DNA from: JAIRVZ01 sp031553755
GTDB lineage: Bacteria > Bacteroidota > Bacteroidia > Bacteroidales > Azobacteroidaceae
DNA length: 45,765 nucleotides
Assembly (NCBI GenBank): GCA_031553755.1
Contig: JAVBKZ010000009.1
Location: 1-45,765 of the forward strand
Reading direction: 5' to 3'
Shown: piece by piece, positions 1 to 8,230 of the stretch
How positions within the stretch are numbered: position 1 is the first letter of the stretch
Layout: each line of letters starts with the position of its first letter
Position numbers and translations under genes: made by a program
Notes under the pieces: model-generated
What the model saw: the letters and a program-made list of their open reading frames with translations, nothing else
What the model was told of the DNA's origin: nothing
Database searches by the model: none

Positions 1-1
1 G

Positions 2-232
2 TCAGATACGGTTTATTTGGAAAATGAAATCTTGAAGCAATACAAATTTCAAAAAAACTATTATTTCATGGCGGGCGATTTGGTTCGTGATTCGCGTGAT
101 TCCCGCTATTGGGGTTTGTTGCCCGAAGACCATATTGTCGGCAAAGCCGCCTTTATTTGGAAATCGGAAGATATGAATACCGGAAAAATAAGGTGGGAGA
201 GAGTTTTTAAAAAGATAAAAAATAAAAATTAA
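2..232 (+). CDS. lepB: Signal peptidase I, C-terminal fragment (cut by window edge)
   Basis: Membrane-anchored serine protease that removes signal peptides from exported proteins. Only the last ~76 residues are in the window; the reading frame is open from base 2, so the gene starts upstream and the internal Met at base 17 is not its start. The segment GDLVRDSRDSRYWG followed by LLPEDHIVGKAAFIW is the conserved C-terminal box of the family (the GDN.xDSRDSR-WG signature). The catalytic Ser/Lys pair lies outside the window. It is followed at once by A-rich and palindromic intergenic repeats. Its position just upstream of an NVEALA/RND export locus suggests it may process substrates of that locus, but it could also be the housekeeping enzyme; this cannot be decided here. 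Confidence 0.9.
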   Translation, partial: SDTVYLENEILKQYKFQKNYYFMAGDLVRDSRDSRYWGLLPEDHIVGKAAFIWKSEDMNTGKIRWERVFKKIKNKN

Positions 233-240
233 AAGATAAA

Positions 241-360
241 AAAGACACCCCTCTCCAAACCTCTCTTGATATCACCCCTCCTAAATCCTCCCCACAAGGG
301 AGGACTTGAACTTCTTCCCCTTTTTGGGGGCATATTTTTTGAGAGGGCAGGGGAGATTCC
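241..360. repeat. Cluster of small palindromic intergenic repeats
   Basis: The spacer after the signal peptidase holds overlapping C-rich/G-rich palindromes of the type CCTCCCCACAAGGGAGG and CCCCTTTTTGGGGG, plus an unpaired CACCCCTCTCC word. Similar modules recur inside genes elsewhere in the window (807-845, 39867-39897, 41743-41782, 41907-41938), so they belong to dispersed repeat families and not to one terminator. No gene is visible here. Confidence 0.7.
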
Positions 361-365
361 GGTTA

Positions 366-391
366 TGTCATTGCGGACTTGATCCGCAATC
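366..391. repeat. REP-like 26-bp palindrome, copy 1
   Basis: Reads GTCATTGCGGACTTGATCC and on into GCAATCT; the arms ATTGCGGA-TC and GA-TCCGCAAT are complementary. Further copies lie at 2489-2514, 7895-7920, 9761-9786 and 30889-30914, and a decayed one at 2403-2429. All are intergenic or at gene edges, as expected for a REP-type element. This copy overlaps the extreme 5' end of the frame of the next gene, which makes the most upstream start codon of that gene untrustworthy. Confidence 0.8.
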
Positions 392-417
392 TACAGTATA
401 AAACAAAAAAATTACAA

Positions 418-2373
418 GTGAAAATTAAAAAATTAACAATAAGTTCAATTTGGATCAAGCGGTTCCCTCTCTTGTGGAGAGGGAGGGGGGAGAGGTGGAT
501 CATAATTCCGTTGTTGCTAGTTTTGTCGACAGTTTTTGTCGTCAGTAGTGATTTAGCTAATGGAGTGGTTTCGGGCAAATATTTTTGGTTTTACGCGTCA
601 ATGGGATTAGTAAGTGTCACAACATTGATTTACTCCATCTTCCGTAAAAGCGAATTACGGTTTTCTGTTATGGATGGACTGATTTTACTTTTTGCCGGAA
701 GCGTTTATATTTCATCTTTTATTGTTAACGATGCTTCCCTAAACACAACAAAGCTAACCATATTGACATTATTGGTTATTTGGTATTTTTGTTTGAGAAT
801 TGTTTACCCCACCACTAAATCCCCTAAAGGGGACTTAGGGGGTGGAATTATCATCCTCACCGGCCTCGTTGAAGCCATTTGGGGACTCCGTCAACTCTAT
901 GGTTTTGAGCAATCGCAACATTCGTTATTCAAACTCACCGGTTCGTTTTTCAATCCCGGTCCTTATGCCGGATACTTAGCGGTTGTATTGCCATTGGCAT
1001 TGTATTTTACATTGAAAGGGAAGTATTCCATGATAATTTTTAAACACAGAGGTTCACGGAGTTGGTTCACGGGGTTATATGGAATTTTGGAGTATCTTTC
1101 TTGTAATATTGTGAAACTTATTTCCATTATTACCTGTATTGTTGTATTGCTCGTACTTCCCGCCGCTATGAGTCGCGCCTCGTGGATTGCGGCAGGAGCA
1201 GGATGTGGTATCGTAGCGTTTGCCTATTTTTCAAAAAAATACGGATTCAAAACTTACTATAAAAATAATAAAAAGAAAATATTGTCGGGAATTGTTGTTG
1301 GCGGATGTATGTTATGTGTAGCTTTTGTTGGCATGTATTTCCTGAAAAAAGATTCGGCCGATGGCAGGGCTTTCATGTGGAAAATCGGTATTCAAACCGT
1401 ACTTAAACATCCGTTTGGAGTAGGATTAGGAAATTTTTCGGGAGCGTATGGCGATGTACAAGCCGGTTATTTTGCTTTGGGAAAAGGAAGTGGAACAGAA
1501 GAATTTGTTGCCGGAAATCCGGAGTACGCGTTCAACGAATATTTACAAATTGCCATTGAATCGGGAGTTGTTTCATTGATTTTGTTCTTGTCTATTATTG
1601 GACTTGCGATATCGAACTTAATCAAAGCAGAAAAATATGGACTGTTGGGTTCGTTAGTGGCCATACTTGTATTCTCCTTATTCTCTTATCCTTTCAGTAT
1701 TCTTCCATTCCTGATTATTTTTGTATCTTTGGTGGCGATAGGCAATTTTCATAATAAATGGCACACAGACAACATAAATAATTCTGAATATCACGATTCT
1801 TTAAAGAAAATAGTCCGTATAAATCCGTGTCATCTGTGTGCCATCGTGATTGCCGGAATCGGTTTGTTTCTTTCCTGTTTCTGCCTTTATACACAATATC
1901 CTGTTTATAAGGCTTATGAAAAATGGAATAACGAAAAAATTTATTACAATGCCGGACTTTATCATGATGTGGCCGAAGATTATAAGCAACTTTATCCATT
2001 GCTAAACGACCAAATACAGTTCTTGTTTGAATATGCTCAAAGCTTATCCAAATCAGAACAATACGAGGAGAGCAATCAAGTATTGCAAAGAGCCACGCGA
2101 ATCAGTTGCGACCCAATGCTATATAATATCATGGGAAAAAATTATCAGTCTTTGAAAGAATACGACAAAGCGGAACAATGCCTTATTAAAGCGTCACAAA
2201 TTGTTCCTAACCGCATTTATCCGTATTATTTATTGATGTTATTGTATGAAGAATCCGGACAAATGGAAAAAATGAAACAAACGGCTCTTATTGTCATGGA
2301 AAAAGAGCCGAAAGTCGATTCTCAAGCAGTAAAGGAGATGAGGGAAAAGGCGAAGAAAACTTTAAATAATTAG
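418..2373 (+). CDS. O-antigen ligase-like polytopic membrane protein with C-terminal TPR repeats
   Basis: Probable inner-membrane protein of the O-antigen ligase/polymerase (Wzy/WaaL-like) superfamily with a TPR tail. About ten hydrophobic segments are visible. A periplasmic-loop signature VGLGNFSGAYGDVQAGYF and a preceding segment with RAFMWKIG resemble the Wzy_C core. The last ~170 residues contain helical pairs such as YNIMGKNYQSLKEYDKAEQ, typical of TPRs. The start is uncertain: a TTG at 379 sits inside a REP palindrome, so I chose the GTG at 418; an even later start is possible. Several palindromic repeats are translated in frame (near 470-495, at 807-845 and at 1758-1844). In this locus the protein may glycosylate or otherwise act on the exported peptide instead of making LPS, but that is inference. 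Confidence 0.75.
   Translation: MKIKKLTISSIWIKRFPLLWRGRGERWIIIPLLLVLSTVFVVSSDLANGVVSGKYFWFYASMGLVSVTTLIYSIFRKSELRFSVMDGLILLFAGSVYISSFIVNDASLNTTKLTILTLLVIWYFCLRIVYPTTKSPKGDLGGGIIILTGLVEAIWGLRQLYGFEQSQHSLFKLTGSFFNPGPYAGYLAVVLPLALYFTLKGKYSMIIFKHRGSRSWFTGLYGILEYLSCNIVKLISIITCIVVLLVLPAAMSRASWIAAGAGCGIVAFAYFSKKYGFKTYYKNNKKKILSGIVVGGCMLCVAFVGMYFLKKDSADGRAFMWKIGIQTVLKHPFGVGLGNFSGAYGDVQAGYFALGKGSGTEEFVAGNPEYAFNEYLQIAIESGVVSLILFLSIIGLAISNLIKAEKYGLLGSLVAILVFSLFSYPFSILPFLIIFVSLVAIGNFHNKWHTDNINNSEYHDSLKKIVRINPCHLCAIVIAGIGLFLSCFCLYTQYPVYKAYEKWNNEKIYYNAGLYHDVAEDYKQLYPLLNDQIQFLFEYAQSLSKSEQYEESNQVLQRATRISCDPMLYNIMGKNYQSLKEYDKAEQCLIKASQIVPNRIYPYYLLMLLYEESGQMEKMKQTALIVMEKEPKVDSQAVKEMREKAKKTLNN
807..845. repeat. 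In-frame palindromic repeat inside the O-antigen ligase-like gene
   Basis: A near-palindrome centred on TCCCCTAAAGGGGA, with outer arms CACCACTAA and TTAGGGGGTG, translated as PTTKSPKGDLGGG between two hydrophobic segments. It leaves the reading frame open. A close relative (CCCCCTAAATCCCCCAAAG) is translated in frame at 41907-41938 in an unrelated gene, showing that this is a mobile or copied module and not native coding sequence. Confidence 0.75.
1758..1844. repeat. 87-bp in-frame inverted-repeat insert in the same gene
   Basis: Starts with ATGGCACACAGA and ends with TCTGTGTGCCAT, a perfect 12-bp inverted repeat. The span is 87 bp, exactly 29 codons. The encoded polar stretch (WHTDNINNSEY onward) separates two hydrophobic segments. 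Its ends resemble the common Bacteroidetes intergenic repeat with 'cacacagat...gtgtca' words. It reads as an inserted palindromic element tolerated in an extramembrane loop. Confidence 0.7.
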
Positions 2374-2446
2374 GAATGAAAACATAAAAATATATAAACG
2401 ATTGTCATTGTGGGCTTGACCCAGTGATGTTCGAAAAAATTTAATA

Positions 2447-2596
2447 TGAGTATCCGTTATTTTACCTAACAAATTAAAAACCTAATTTGTCATTGCGGGC
2501 TTGACCCGCAATCTATTGATAGTCAGAGAAGATTTATAAAAGATCCCGCATCAAGTGCAGGATGACAGAAAAATTAGATAGTATAAAGGATAATTA
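2447..2596. mobile_element. MITE-like 150-bp element, copy A
   Basis: Begins TGAGTATCCGTTATTTTACC and ends with the imperfect reverse complement of that end (TTAGATAGTATAAAGGATAA). Inside are the REP palindrome at 2489-2514 and a second hairpin based on GATCCCGCATCAAG. A second full copy lies at 9718-9868, aligned over its whole length, and a single end is at 29127-29157. There is no coding capacity. It has the build of a miniature inverted-repeat element; no clear target-site duplication was seen. Confidence 0.7.
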
Positions 2597-2615
2597 TATT
2601 TTAAATATTTGTTTT

Positions 2616-3212
2616 ATGAAAAATTTAATTTGTTTATTTGCTTATTTGTTTGCAAACATGTGTATGATTAGTAGTTACGCCCAGTATACTACCTGCAAAT
2701 CAGAAAGAGTTATCACCGAAAAAAAAGTGTCGATTTTCAGTTATACGGAAAACGGATGGAAACAGAAAGATGGCAAGGCGTATTATTACGACAAAACGAC
2801 TGCTATCATACCGGTTTCGTATAAATCTGAAATTAGTGTCGATTCGATTTACATAATCGATGGAAAAACGAAATCTGTAAATAGCCGGGTTATTGAAGAA
2901 TCGGCAGGTTTTTATAATACGTCCGAACCCGGTTGGGAATGGAAAAAAAAAGACTGGTACTATAACGGAAGTTTAGCCAAAAGTTTCCCTCCATCTTTTA
3001 CGAAAAAGGCCGTAATTTCAACCACCATCAATAACGGAATCGGAAATATCACAAAAAAAACTACGGACCTTACTGAGTTATATCAGGTAGAATCGGGTTG
3101 GTCTTGGAGTTCTCAAAACACAAGTTGGTTGTTGAACGGAAAACCCGTAAACTTTCTCCCGGTTTATATTGTAACATCTTCCATAAAATCGACTGTTATT
3201 CCAAATAAATAA
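2616..3212 (+). CDS. Secreted Trp-rich triple-repeat protein, unknown function
   Basis: I do not recognise the family. The start at 2616 gives MKNLICLFAYLFANMCM and a signal peptide ending near SSYAQ; an earlier start at 2562 would translate the end of the MITE-like element and is unlikely. The mature part contains three spaced copies of a motif: ENGWKQKDGKAYYYD, EPGWEWKKKDWYYNG and ESGWSWSSQNTSWLLNGK, each followed 8-10 residues on by a proline (IPV, PPS, LPV). That suggests three small beta-modules of about 50 residues. It lies 28 bp before the RND adaptor gene and is probably co-transcribed with it, so an envelope or exporter-associated role is plausible but unproven. Confidence 0.7.
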   Translation: MKNLICLFAYLFANMCMISSYAQYTTCKSERVITEKKVSIFSYTENGWKQKDGKAYYYDKTTAIIPVSYKSEISVDSIYIIDGKTKSVNSRVIEESAGFYNTSEPGWEWKKKDWYYNGSLAKSFPPSFTKKAVISTTINNGIGNITKKTTDLTELYQVESGWSWSSQNTSWLLNGKPVNFLPVYIVTSSIKSTVIPNK

Positions 3213-3240
3213 ATTCAAACAGCAAATTAAATATTCACTC

Positions 3241-4311
3241 ATGAGAACCTATTATTATGTATTTATTCTGGCGTTTTTATTCTTTGCTTGTAAGAAAAGT
3301 GAAGATAAAAACGAAGAAAAAGAAACAGTGAAATCGACCAAAGTTGTATCAGACAAACCTGTGGAAGTGAAAGCGATGCTTTTGGAAACAACCGATTTTA
3401 GTTATGAATTGATTTCGAACGGAACGGTCATTGCTAAGCAGAAAGCCAACCTGAAATTTCAATCATCCGAATTGATTGAACGTATTTATGTGAAAAATGG
3501 AGACAGGGTGTCGCAAGGTCAAAAAATTGCGCAATTAGATCAGTTCAAATTAAACAGAAACGTTTCCCAATCGAAGGATAATTTCGAACGGGCAAAGCTC
3601 GATTTGCAAGATATCTTGATCGGGCAAGGTTATGCTATTAGTGATTCTGCTAAAGTTCCCCTGGATATACTGAAAATTGCTAAAATAAAATGCAATTACG
3701 ACCAAAGCCGTGTCAATTACGAATTGGCAGCGCGTGAACTCGAAAAATCTGTCCTACGAGCCCCATTTAGCGGAGTTGTCGCTAATTTATTCGCCAAAGA
3801 ACACAACTATCCCGACAATGATCCTTTTTGTACAATTGTTGATAACGGACATCCGGAAGTGGTATTCATGATTTTGGAAAGCGAATTGGAATCGGTTCGT
3901 TCAAACGACAAAGTATTGGTATCGCCCTTTGCGCATAGCGAATACACTTCAACCGGACAAATCACGGAAATTAATCCGATGGTGGATAAAAATGGAATGG
4001 TAAGGGTGAAAGCGTTGGTAGACAACAAAGAAGGAAGATTGTTTGATGGAATGAACGTAAAAGTAAAAGTCCAACGTTTGATCGGAAAACAATTGGTAGT
4101 TCCCAAAACCGCCTTGGTATTGCGTTCCAATAAAAAAGTAATCTTTACGCTGAAAAACAACCAAGCTCAATGGGTTTATGTAGAAACCGGACCCGAAAAC
4201 TCTACCGATGTCATCGTTACCGATGGTTTGCATCCCGGAGACAGCGTGATTTATGAAGGAAATGTGAATCTGGCACACGAAAGCCCTGTAGAGGTAAAAG
4301 ATAAAAGATAA
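3241..4311 (+). CDS. RND efflux periplasmic adaptor (membrane fusion) lipoprotein, HlyD/AcrA type
   Basis: Periplasmic adaptor that links an inner-membrane RND permease to an outer-membrane channel. The N-terminus has a lipobox (FLFFACKK, Cys17). A barrel-sandwich/lipoyl half-motif follows (LIERIYVKNGDRVSQGQKIAQLD), then a short alpha-hairpin (~100-160), the second lipoyl half (SVLRAPFSGVVANLFAKE), a beta-barrel (LVSPFAHSEYTSTGQITEI) and a membrane-proximal domain (VVPKTALV). The length of 356 aa is normal. The final residues (VKDKR) and the stop run into an A-rich repeat tract. The partner permease at 4806 is separated from it by an unrelated four-helix-bundle gene, which looks like an insertion into the operon. 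Confidence 0.92.
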   Translation: MRTYYYVFILAFLFFACKKSEDKNEEKETVKSTKVVSDKPVEVKAMLLETTDFSYELISNGTVIAKQKANLKFQSSELIERIYVKNGDRVSQGQKIAQLDQFKLNRNVSQSKDNFERAKLDLQDILIGQGYAISDSAKVPLDILKIAKIKCNYDQSRVNYELAARELEKSVLRAPFSGVVANLFAKEHNYPDNDPFCTIVDNGHPEVVFMILESELESVRSNDKVLVSPFAHSEYTSTGQITEINPMVDKNGMVRVKALVDNKEGRLFDGMNVKVKVQRLIGKQLVVPKTALVLRSNKKVIFTLKNNQAQWVYVETGPENSTDVIVTDGLHPGDSVIYEGNVNLAHESPVEVKDKR

Positions 4312-4364
4312 AAGATAAAAAGTAAAAAATAAAAGGTAAAAAGTAAAAAATAAAAGGTAAAAAA
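4294..4364. repeat. A-rich degenerate repeat, left flank of the four-helix-bundle gene
   Basis: Runs of AAAAGATAAAAGAT, AAAAAGTAAAAAATAAAAGG and similar words. Their complement (TTTTTACCTTTTATC, TTTTATTTTTTATC) occurs at 4747-4798 on the other side of the intervening gene, so the two tracts could pair as a long stem enclosing it. Similar words also follow the RND permease (7856-7882) and the signal peptidase gene (208-240). Confidence 0.75.
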
Positions 4365-4392
4365 CTCAATCCACATAAAAAAAATAAAAACT

Positions 4393-4746
4393 ATGAAAGA
4401 GGATTTTTTATTAAAAACTAAAAGTTATCAATTTGCAATAAGAATTGTTCGTTTATCTCAATACTTACAAAATAATCACGAATATGTTTTGAATAAACAG
4501 ATATTACGTTCGGGAACAGCAATAGGAGCATTAATTAGCGAAGCTGAATTTGCTCAAAGCACAGCTGATTATATTAATAAATTTAGTGTAGCATTAAAAG
4601 AAGCTAATGAAACAAATTACTGGATTTCTCTGCTTTGTGATACTGATTATATTGAAGAAAAACAACATGAAAGTTTGTCAAATGATTGTAAGGAATTAAT
4701 CAGTATGTTGGTTGCAGCCATAAAAACTCTAAAAATGAAACTGTAA
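4393..4746 (+). CDS. Four-helix-bundle protein of the 23S rRNA intervening-sequence (IVP/S23) family
   Basis: A 117-residue all-helical protein. The pattern is FAIRIVRLSQYLQNNHEYVLNKQILRSGTAIGALISEAEFAQS followed by a SVALKEANETNYWISLL helix and a final helical tail; RSGTAIGA and KEANETNYWI are the family hallmarks. Members are found in the intervening sequences of some 23S rRNA genes and as free-standing genes in many Bacteroidetes; the biochemical function is unknown (a pentameric bundle is described for the family). It interrupts the usual adaptor-permease order, and complementary A/T-rich tracts flank it on both sides, as if gene and flanks moved in as a unit. Confidence 0.88.
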   Translation: MKEDFLLKTKSYQFAIRIVRLSQYLQNNHEYVLNKQILRSGTAIGALISEAEFAQSTADYINKFSVALKEANETNYWISLLCDTDYIEEKQHESLSNDCKELISMLVAAIKTLKMKL

Positions 4747-4798
4747 TTTTTACCTTTTATCTTTTATCTTTTATTTTTTATCTTTTATTTTTTATCTT
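4747..4798. repeat. T-rich degenerate repeat, right flank of the four-helix-bundle gene
   Basis: Tract of TTTTTACCTTTTATCTTTTA and TTTTATTTTTTATC words, complementary to the A-rich tract at 4294-4364. It immediately follows the stop codon and ends 8 bp before the start of the RND permease gene, so it may also act as a poor terminator or attenuator for that gene. Confidence 0.75.
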
Positions 4799-4805
4799 AA
4801 TTCTT

Positions 4806-7800
4806 ATGATTCGCTACCTCATCAACCGCCCCATTTCCGTGATCATGGCCTTTATAGCCCTGTTTATCTTAGGAATTATTACATACCTCAACATTCCGGT
4901 ATCGTTACTGCCGGATATCGCCATTCCTGAAATTACCATACAGATATCGGGAGATAACACCTCTGCCCGAGAATTGGAAAATACCGCCGTAACTCCTATC
5001 AGGAATCAGTTATTGCAAATATCCAAACTTCGGGATATACGTACCGAAACAAGGGACGGAAGCGCCATTGTCAGGCTAAATTTTGAATATGGAACAAATA
5101 CCGATTTGGCTTTTATCGAGGTAAACGAAAAAATCGATGCCGCGATGAATTACCTTCCCAAAGAAATAACACGTCCGCGGGTAATTAAAGCAAGCGCGAC
5201 AGACATTCCGGTATTGAATTTAAACCTGACATTGAAAAATGAAAAAGAATATGATGAAACCGATTTGAACCGGTTTATCGAACTCTGCGATTTTTCCGAA
5301 TCGGTTATTAAACGGCGAATCGAACAATTGCCTCAAGTGGCGATGGTCGATATGTCGGGAATTTTGAGCAAACAGGTAATTATCATTCCCGACAACAACC
5401 TGTTGGAAGAATGCGGACTTTCTTTTTCCAATATCGAATCGGCGCTTCACAGCAATAATGTCGAACCCGGGAGCATGATTGTGCGCGATGGTTATTACGA
5501 ATATAACATCAAATTTTCGGCTGTACTCCGCACAGTGGAAGATATTCAAAATATTTATATCCGCCATAATGACCGGATTTATCAACTCAAAGACTTGGCT
5601 ACCGTTAAAATCGCTCCGGAAAAAGAAAAAGGAATGGTGCTTTATGGAGGAAAAAGAGCCGTGACTTTATCTGTCATTAAACAAACGGAAGAAAATATGA
5701 AAAATATGCAGGACGCGTTGGATAAAGTCATCAACGAATTTACCAACGCTTATCCCGACATTGAATTTCATGTTTCCCAAAATCAAACCGAATTGCTCGA
5801 TTACACGATTTCTAATTTGCAACAAAACCTGATTCTGGCTTTCGTATTTGTATTACTTGTTTCGATTGTTTTTTTGAAAGATGCCAAATCCCCCTTTATT
5901 ATCGGATTGAGCATGTTTGTTTCGCTGATTGTCTGCCTGTTATTCTTCTATTTATTCCATATATCCCTGAATGTAGTTTCGCTTACCGGATTGATTTTGG
6001 CATTAGGAATGATGGTCGACAATTCCATCATCGTAACGGATAACATCGGGCAGTACCGGAAATTAGGATATTCGATCGATGAAGCCTGCGTTAAAGGAAC
6101 CAATGAAGTAATCGGCCCGATGTTAAGCTCGGCGCTTACAACCATTTCGGTATTCGTGCCCTTGATATTCCTGAGCGGGATTGCCGGCGCCATTTTCTTC
6201 GACCAGGCATTTTCCGTAGCCGTTGGCCTTCTTGTTTCGTACGTAACCGGAATTGTTTTGTTACCGGTACTTTACAGGGTTATTTTTACATGGAAAAAAG
6301 AGAAAAAAAGACAATCGGATAAAGTTAGCAAAGAATCGGATGAATGGTTGTTTAAGGCTTATGACAAAGGCATCGACTGGGTGTTTTCACATAAAATTTT
6401 GACTACTATAGTCATGGTGTTGGTATTGCCGCTTTGTGTGTTATTATTTATGGTCATCCGTAAAGAAAAGATGCCGGATATCAACCAAAATGAAATGCTC
6501 GTCCAGATAGAATGGAACGAAAATATCCACATAGAAGAAAACCTGAAAAGGAGTATCGGATTCATTCAGTCTATACAAGATGAATCAATAGAGCGGTCGG
6601 GATTGATCGGTCAACAACAATTCCTGCTCAATCGGGAAAGGGAACAAACTTCTTCCGAATCGGAGATTTACATCAAAACGGCAACTCCGAAAGAAATTCC
6701 GGCATTGAAAAGTAAAATAGAAAAAGAGTTTGCAAACTTGTATCCACAAGCATTGATAACTTTTGCACCTATCGGAACTATTTTTGAGAAAATATTTTCT
6801 ACGGGAGAACCCGATTTAGTGGTCGAATTCTACAAGAAAGACCGTTCGAAAGCTCCCGGAATGGAAGAAATAAAAAATATAGAAAACGAAATAATCAAAA
6901 ATACAGGAGAAGTTCCGGTCGGCGTTTCTTTCCAAAACCAATTGAATTTGAGTATCGACAGGGAAAAATTGTTGTTGTATAAAGTTTCGTACGACGAAGT
7001 TTATAAAGCGTTGAAAACCGCTTTCAAAGAAAATAAATTCGCCACCCTGCGCTCTTATCAACAATATTTGCCGATTGTGATGGCCGGCGATGAAAAAACG
7101 GTTTGGGATGTGTTGGACAATACATTGATAAACGGACCGGAAAATGCAGACGGGTCCCGTTCCAAATTATCACTCGGAACGTTTGTCGCTGTTTCCCCGG
7201 CTCTTGATTTAAAAACGATAATAGCCGGAAAATCGGGAGAATATATTCCGCTGGATTTTTATAAAGCGCGACATCCCGAAAATATTGTCGAGGTTGTAAC
7301 GAAAGACATGGGTAAATTTGCTGATTGGAACATCGAATTTTCAGGGAACTTTTTTTCCAATAAAAAAATGATTGATGAATTGATGGTCATTCTGCTGATT
7401 TCCATTTTGTTGATGTATTTCATCTTGGCTGCCCAGTTTGAAAGTCTTACACAACCACTTATCGTTTTATTGGAAATTCCCATTGATATTTGCGCTTCAC
7501 TTGGATTGCTTATTTTAGCCGGACATTCGTTGAACCTGATGTCGGCAATCGGTATCGTGGTAACTTGCGGGATTATTATCAACGATTCAATTTTGAAAGT
7601 AGATATTATCAATCAACTCCGGAAAACCGGTATCCCATTGATGGAAGCGATTCATGAAGCCGGAAGAAGAAGATTGAAAGCCATTATGATGACGAGTTTA
7701 ACTTCGATTGTTTGTATGGCTCCTTTGCTGTTTAGCAGTGATTTGGGTTCGGAACTCGAAAAACCCTTGGCTATCGCTATGATCGGTGGAATGGCAATAG

Positions 7801-7865
7801 GTACTTTGGTCAGCTTGTTTGTTGTGCCCTTGGCGTATTGGGGGATTTATAGAGATAAAAGGTAA
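4806..7865 (+). CDS. RND efflux permease (AcrB/HAE-1-like), first copy
   Basis: Inner-membrane proton-driven exporter subunit of 1019 aa, the normal size. It shows the family start MIRYLINRPISVIMAFIALF, porter repeats, and two sets of six membrane segments (around residues 340-500 and 860-1015). TM4 has LALGMMVDNSIIVTDN: the first Asp of the AcrB D407/D408 pair is present, the second is Asn. At the AcrB K940 position in TM10 (GIIINDSILKVDI) there is Asn instead of Lys, so the proton relay is not canonical; the other permease in this locus has the same change. Its partner adaptor is the lipoprotein at 3241. The C-terminus (YRDKR) runs into an A-rich repeat. Substrate unknown; peptide export is a reasonable guess from the neighbouring NVEALA gene. 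Confidence 0.93.
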   Translation: MIRYLINRPISVIMAFIALFILGIITYLNIPVSLLPDIAIPEITIQISGDNTSARELENTAVTPIRNQLLQISKLRDIRTETRDGSAIVRLNFEYGTNTDLAFIEVNEKIDAAMNYLPKEITRPRVIKASATDIPVLNLNLTLKNEKEYDETDLNRFIELCDFSESVIKRRIEQLPQVAMVDMSGILSKQVIIIPDNNLLEECGLSFSNIESALHSNNVEPGSMIVRDGYYEYNIKFSAVLRTVEDIQNIYIRHNDRIYQLKDLATVKIAPEKEKGMVLYGGKRAVTLSVIKQTEENMKNMQDALDKVINEFTNAYPDIEFHVSQNQTELLDYTISNLQQNLILAFVFVLLVSIVFLKDAKSPFIIGLSMFVSLIVCLLFFYLFHISLNVVSLTGLILALGMMVDNSIIVTDNIGQYRKLGYSIDEACVKGTNEVIGPMLSSALTTISVFVPLIFLSGIAGAIFFDQAFSVAVGLLVSYVTGIVLLPVLYRVIFTWKKEKKRQSDKVSKESDEWLFKAYDKGIDWVFSHKILTTIVMVLVLPLCVLLFMVIRKEKMPDINQNEMLVQIEWNENIHIEENLKRSIGFIQSIQDESIERSGLIGQQQFLLNREREQTSSESEIYIKTATPKEIPALKSKIEKEFANLYPQALITFAPIGTIFEKIFSTGEPDLVVEFYKKDRSKAPGMEEIKNIENEIIKNTGEVPVGVSFQNQLNLSIDREKLLLYKVSYDEVYKALKTAFKENKFATLRSYQQYLPIVMAGDEKTVWDVLDNTLINGPENADGSRSKLSLGTFVAVSPALDLKTIIAGKSGEYIPLDFYKARHPENIVEVVTKDMGKFADWNIEFSGNFFSNKKMIDELMVILLISILLMYFILAAQFESLTQPLIVLLEIPIDICASLGLLILAGHSLNLMSAIGIVVTCGIIINDSILKVDIINQLRKTGIPLMEAIHEAGRRRLKAIMMTSLTSIVCMAPLLFSSDLGSELEKPLAIAMIGGMAIGTLVSLFVVPLAYWGIYRDKR

Positions 7866-7894
7866 AAACTAAAAGGTAAAAACGTGAAGTAGTT

Positions 7895-7920
7895 GTCATT
7901 GCGGACTTGATCCGCAATCT
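7895..7920. repeat. REP-like palindrome, copy 3
   Basis: Same 26-bp palindrome as at 366-391, located just after the first RND permease gene. The rest of the 365-bp gap to the NVEALA gene (7921-8230) holds no gene that I can support. It is probably the promoter and leader of the NVEALA transcript; a TAATTTTC sequence near 8070 is one base off the Bacteroides -7 consensus. Confidence 0.75.
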
Positions 7921-8230
7921 ATTGAATACAAAAAACGGTAAAATAATGTCTAACCAGAGAGAATAAAAAGAGCGGAACATTGTCCTGAACCGCAAAGAAA
8001 GGAACAAACGTATCCGCTCACTTCTCTCTAAAAAAGAAAAAAGTATGCAAAATTAGCGAATTAAAATGATAATTTTCGCACAAAGTGGAAAATTATAAAA
8101 AAGGGTAATGGAGCCGGTAATCTCCCGATGACTCTTTTGGCTTGTTAGTAAGTTTCATACTGAATCAAGTTTACAAAACCGAAGGAATTACCGAAATAAC
8201 AATATTATTCAATAAACAAAAATTCAAAAA

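Noticed and set aside
379..417. Most upstream start (TTG at 379) for the O-antigen-ligase-like gene
   Set aside because: It lies inside the REP palindrome at 366-391, so the first 13 codons would be repeat sequence; a later start is more likely.
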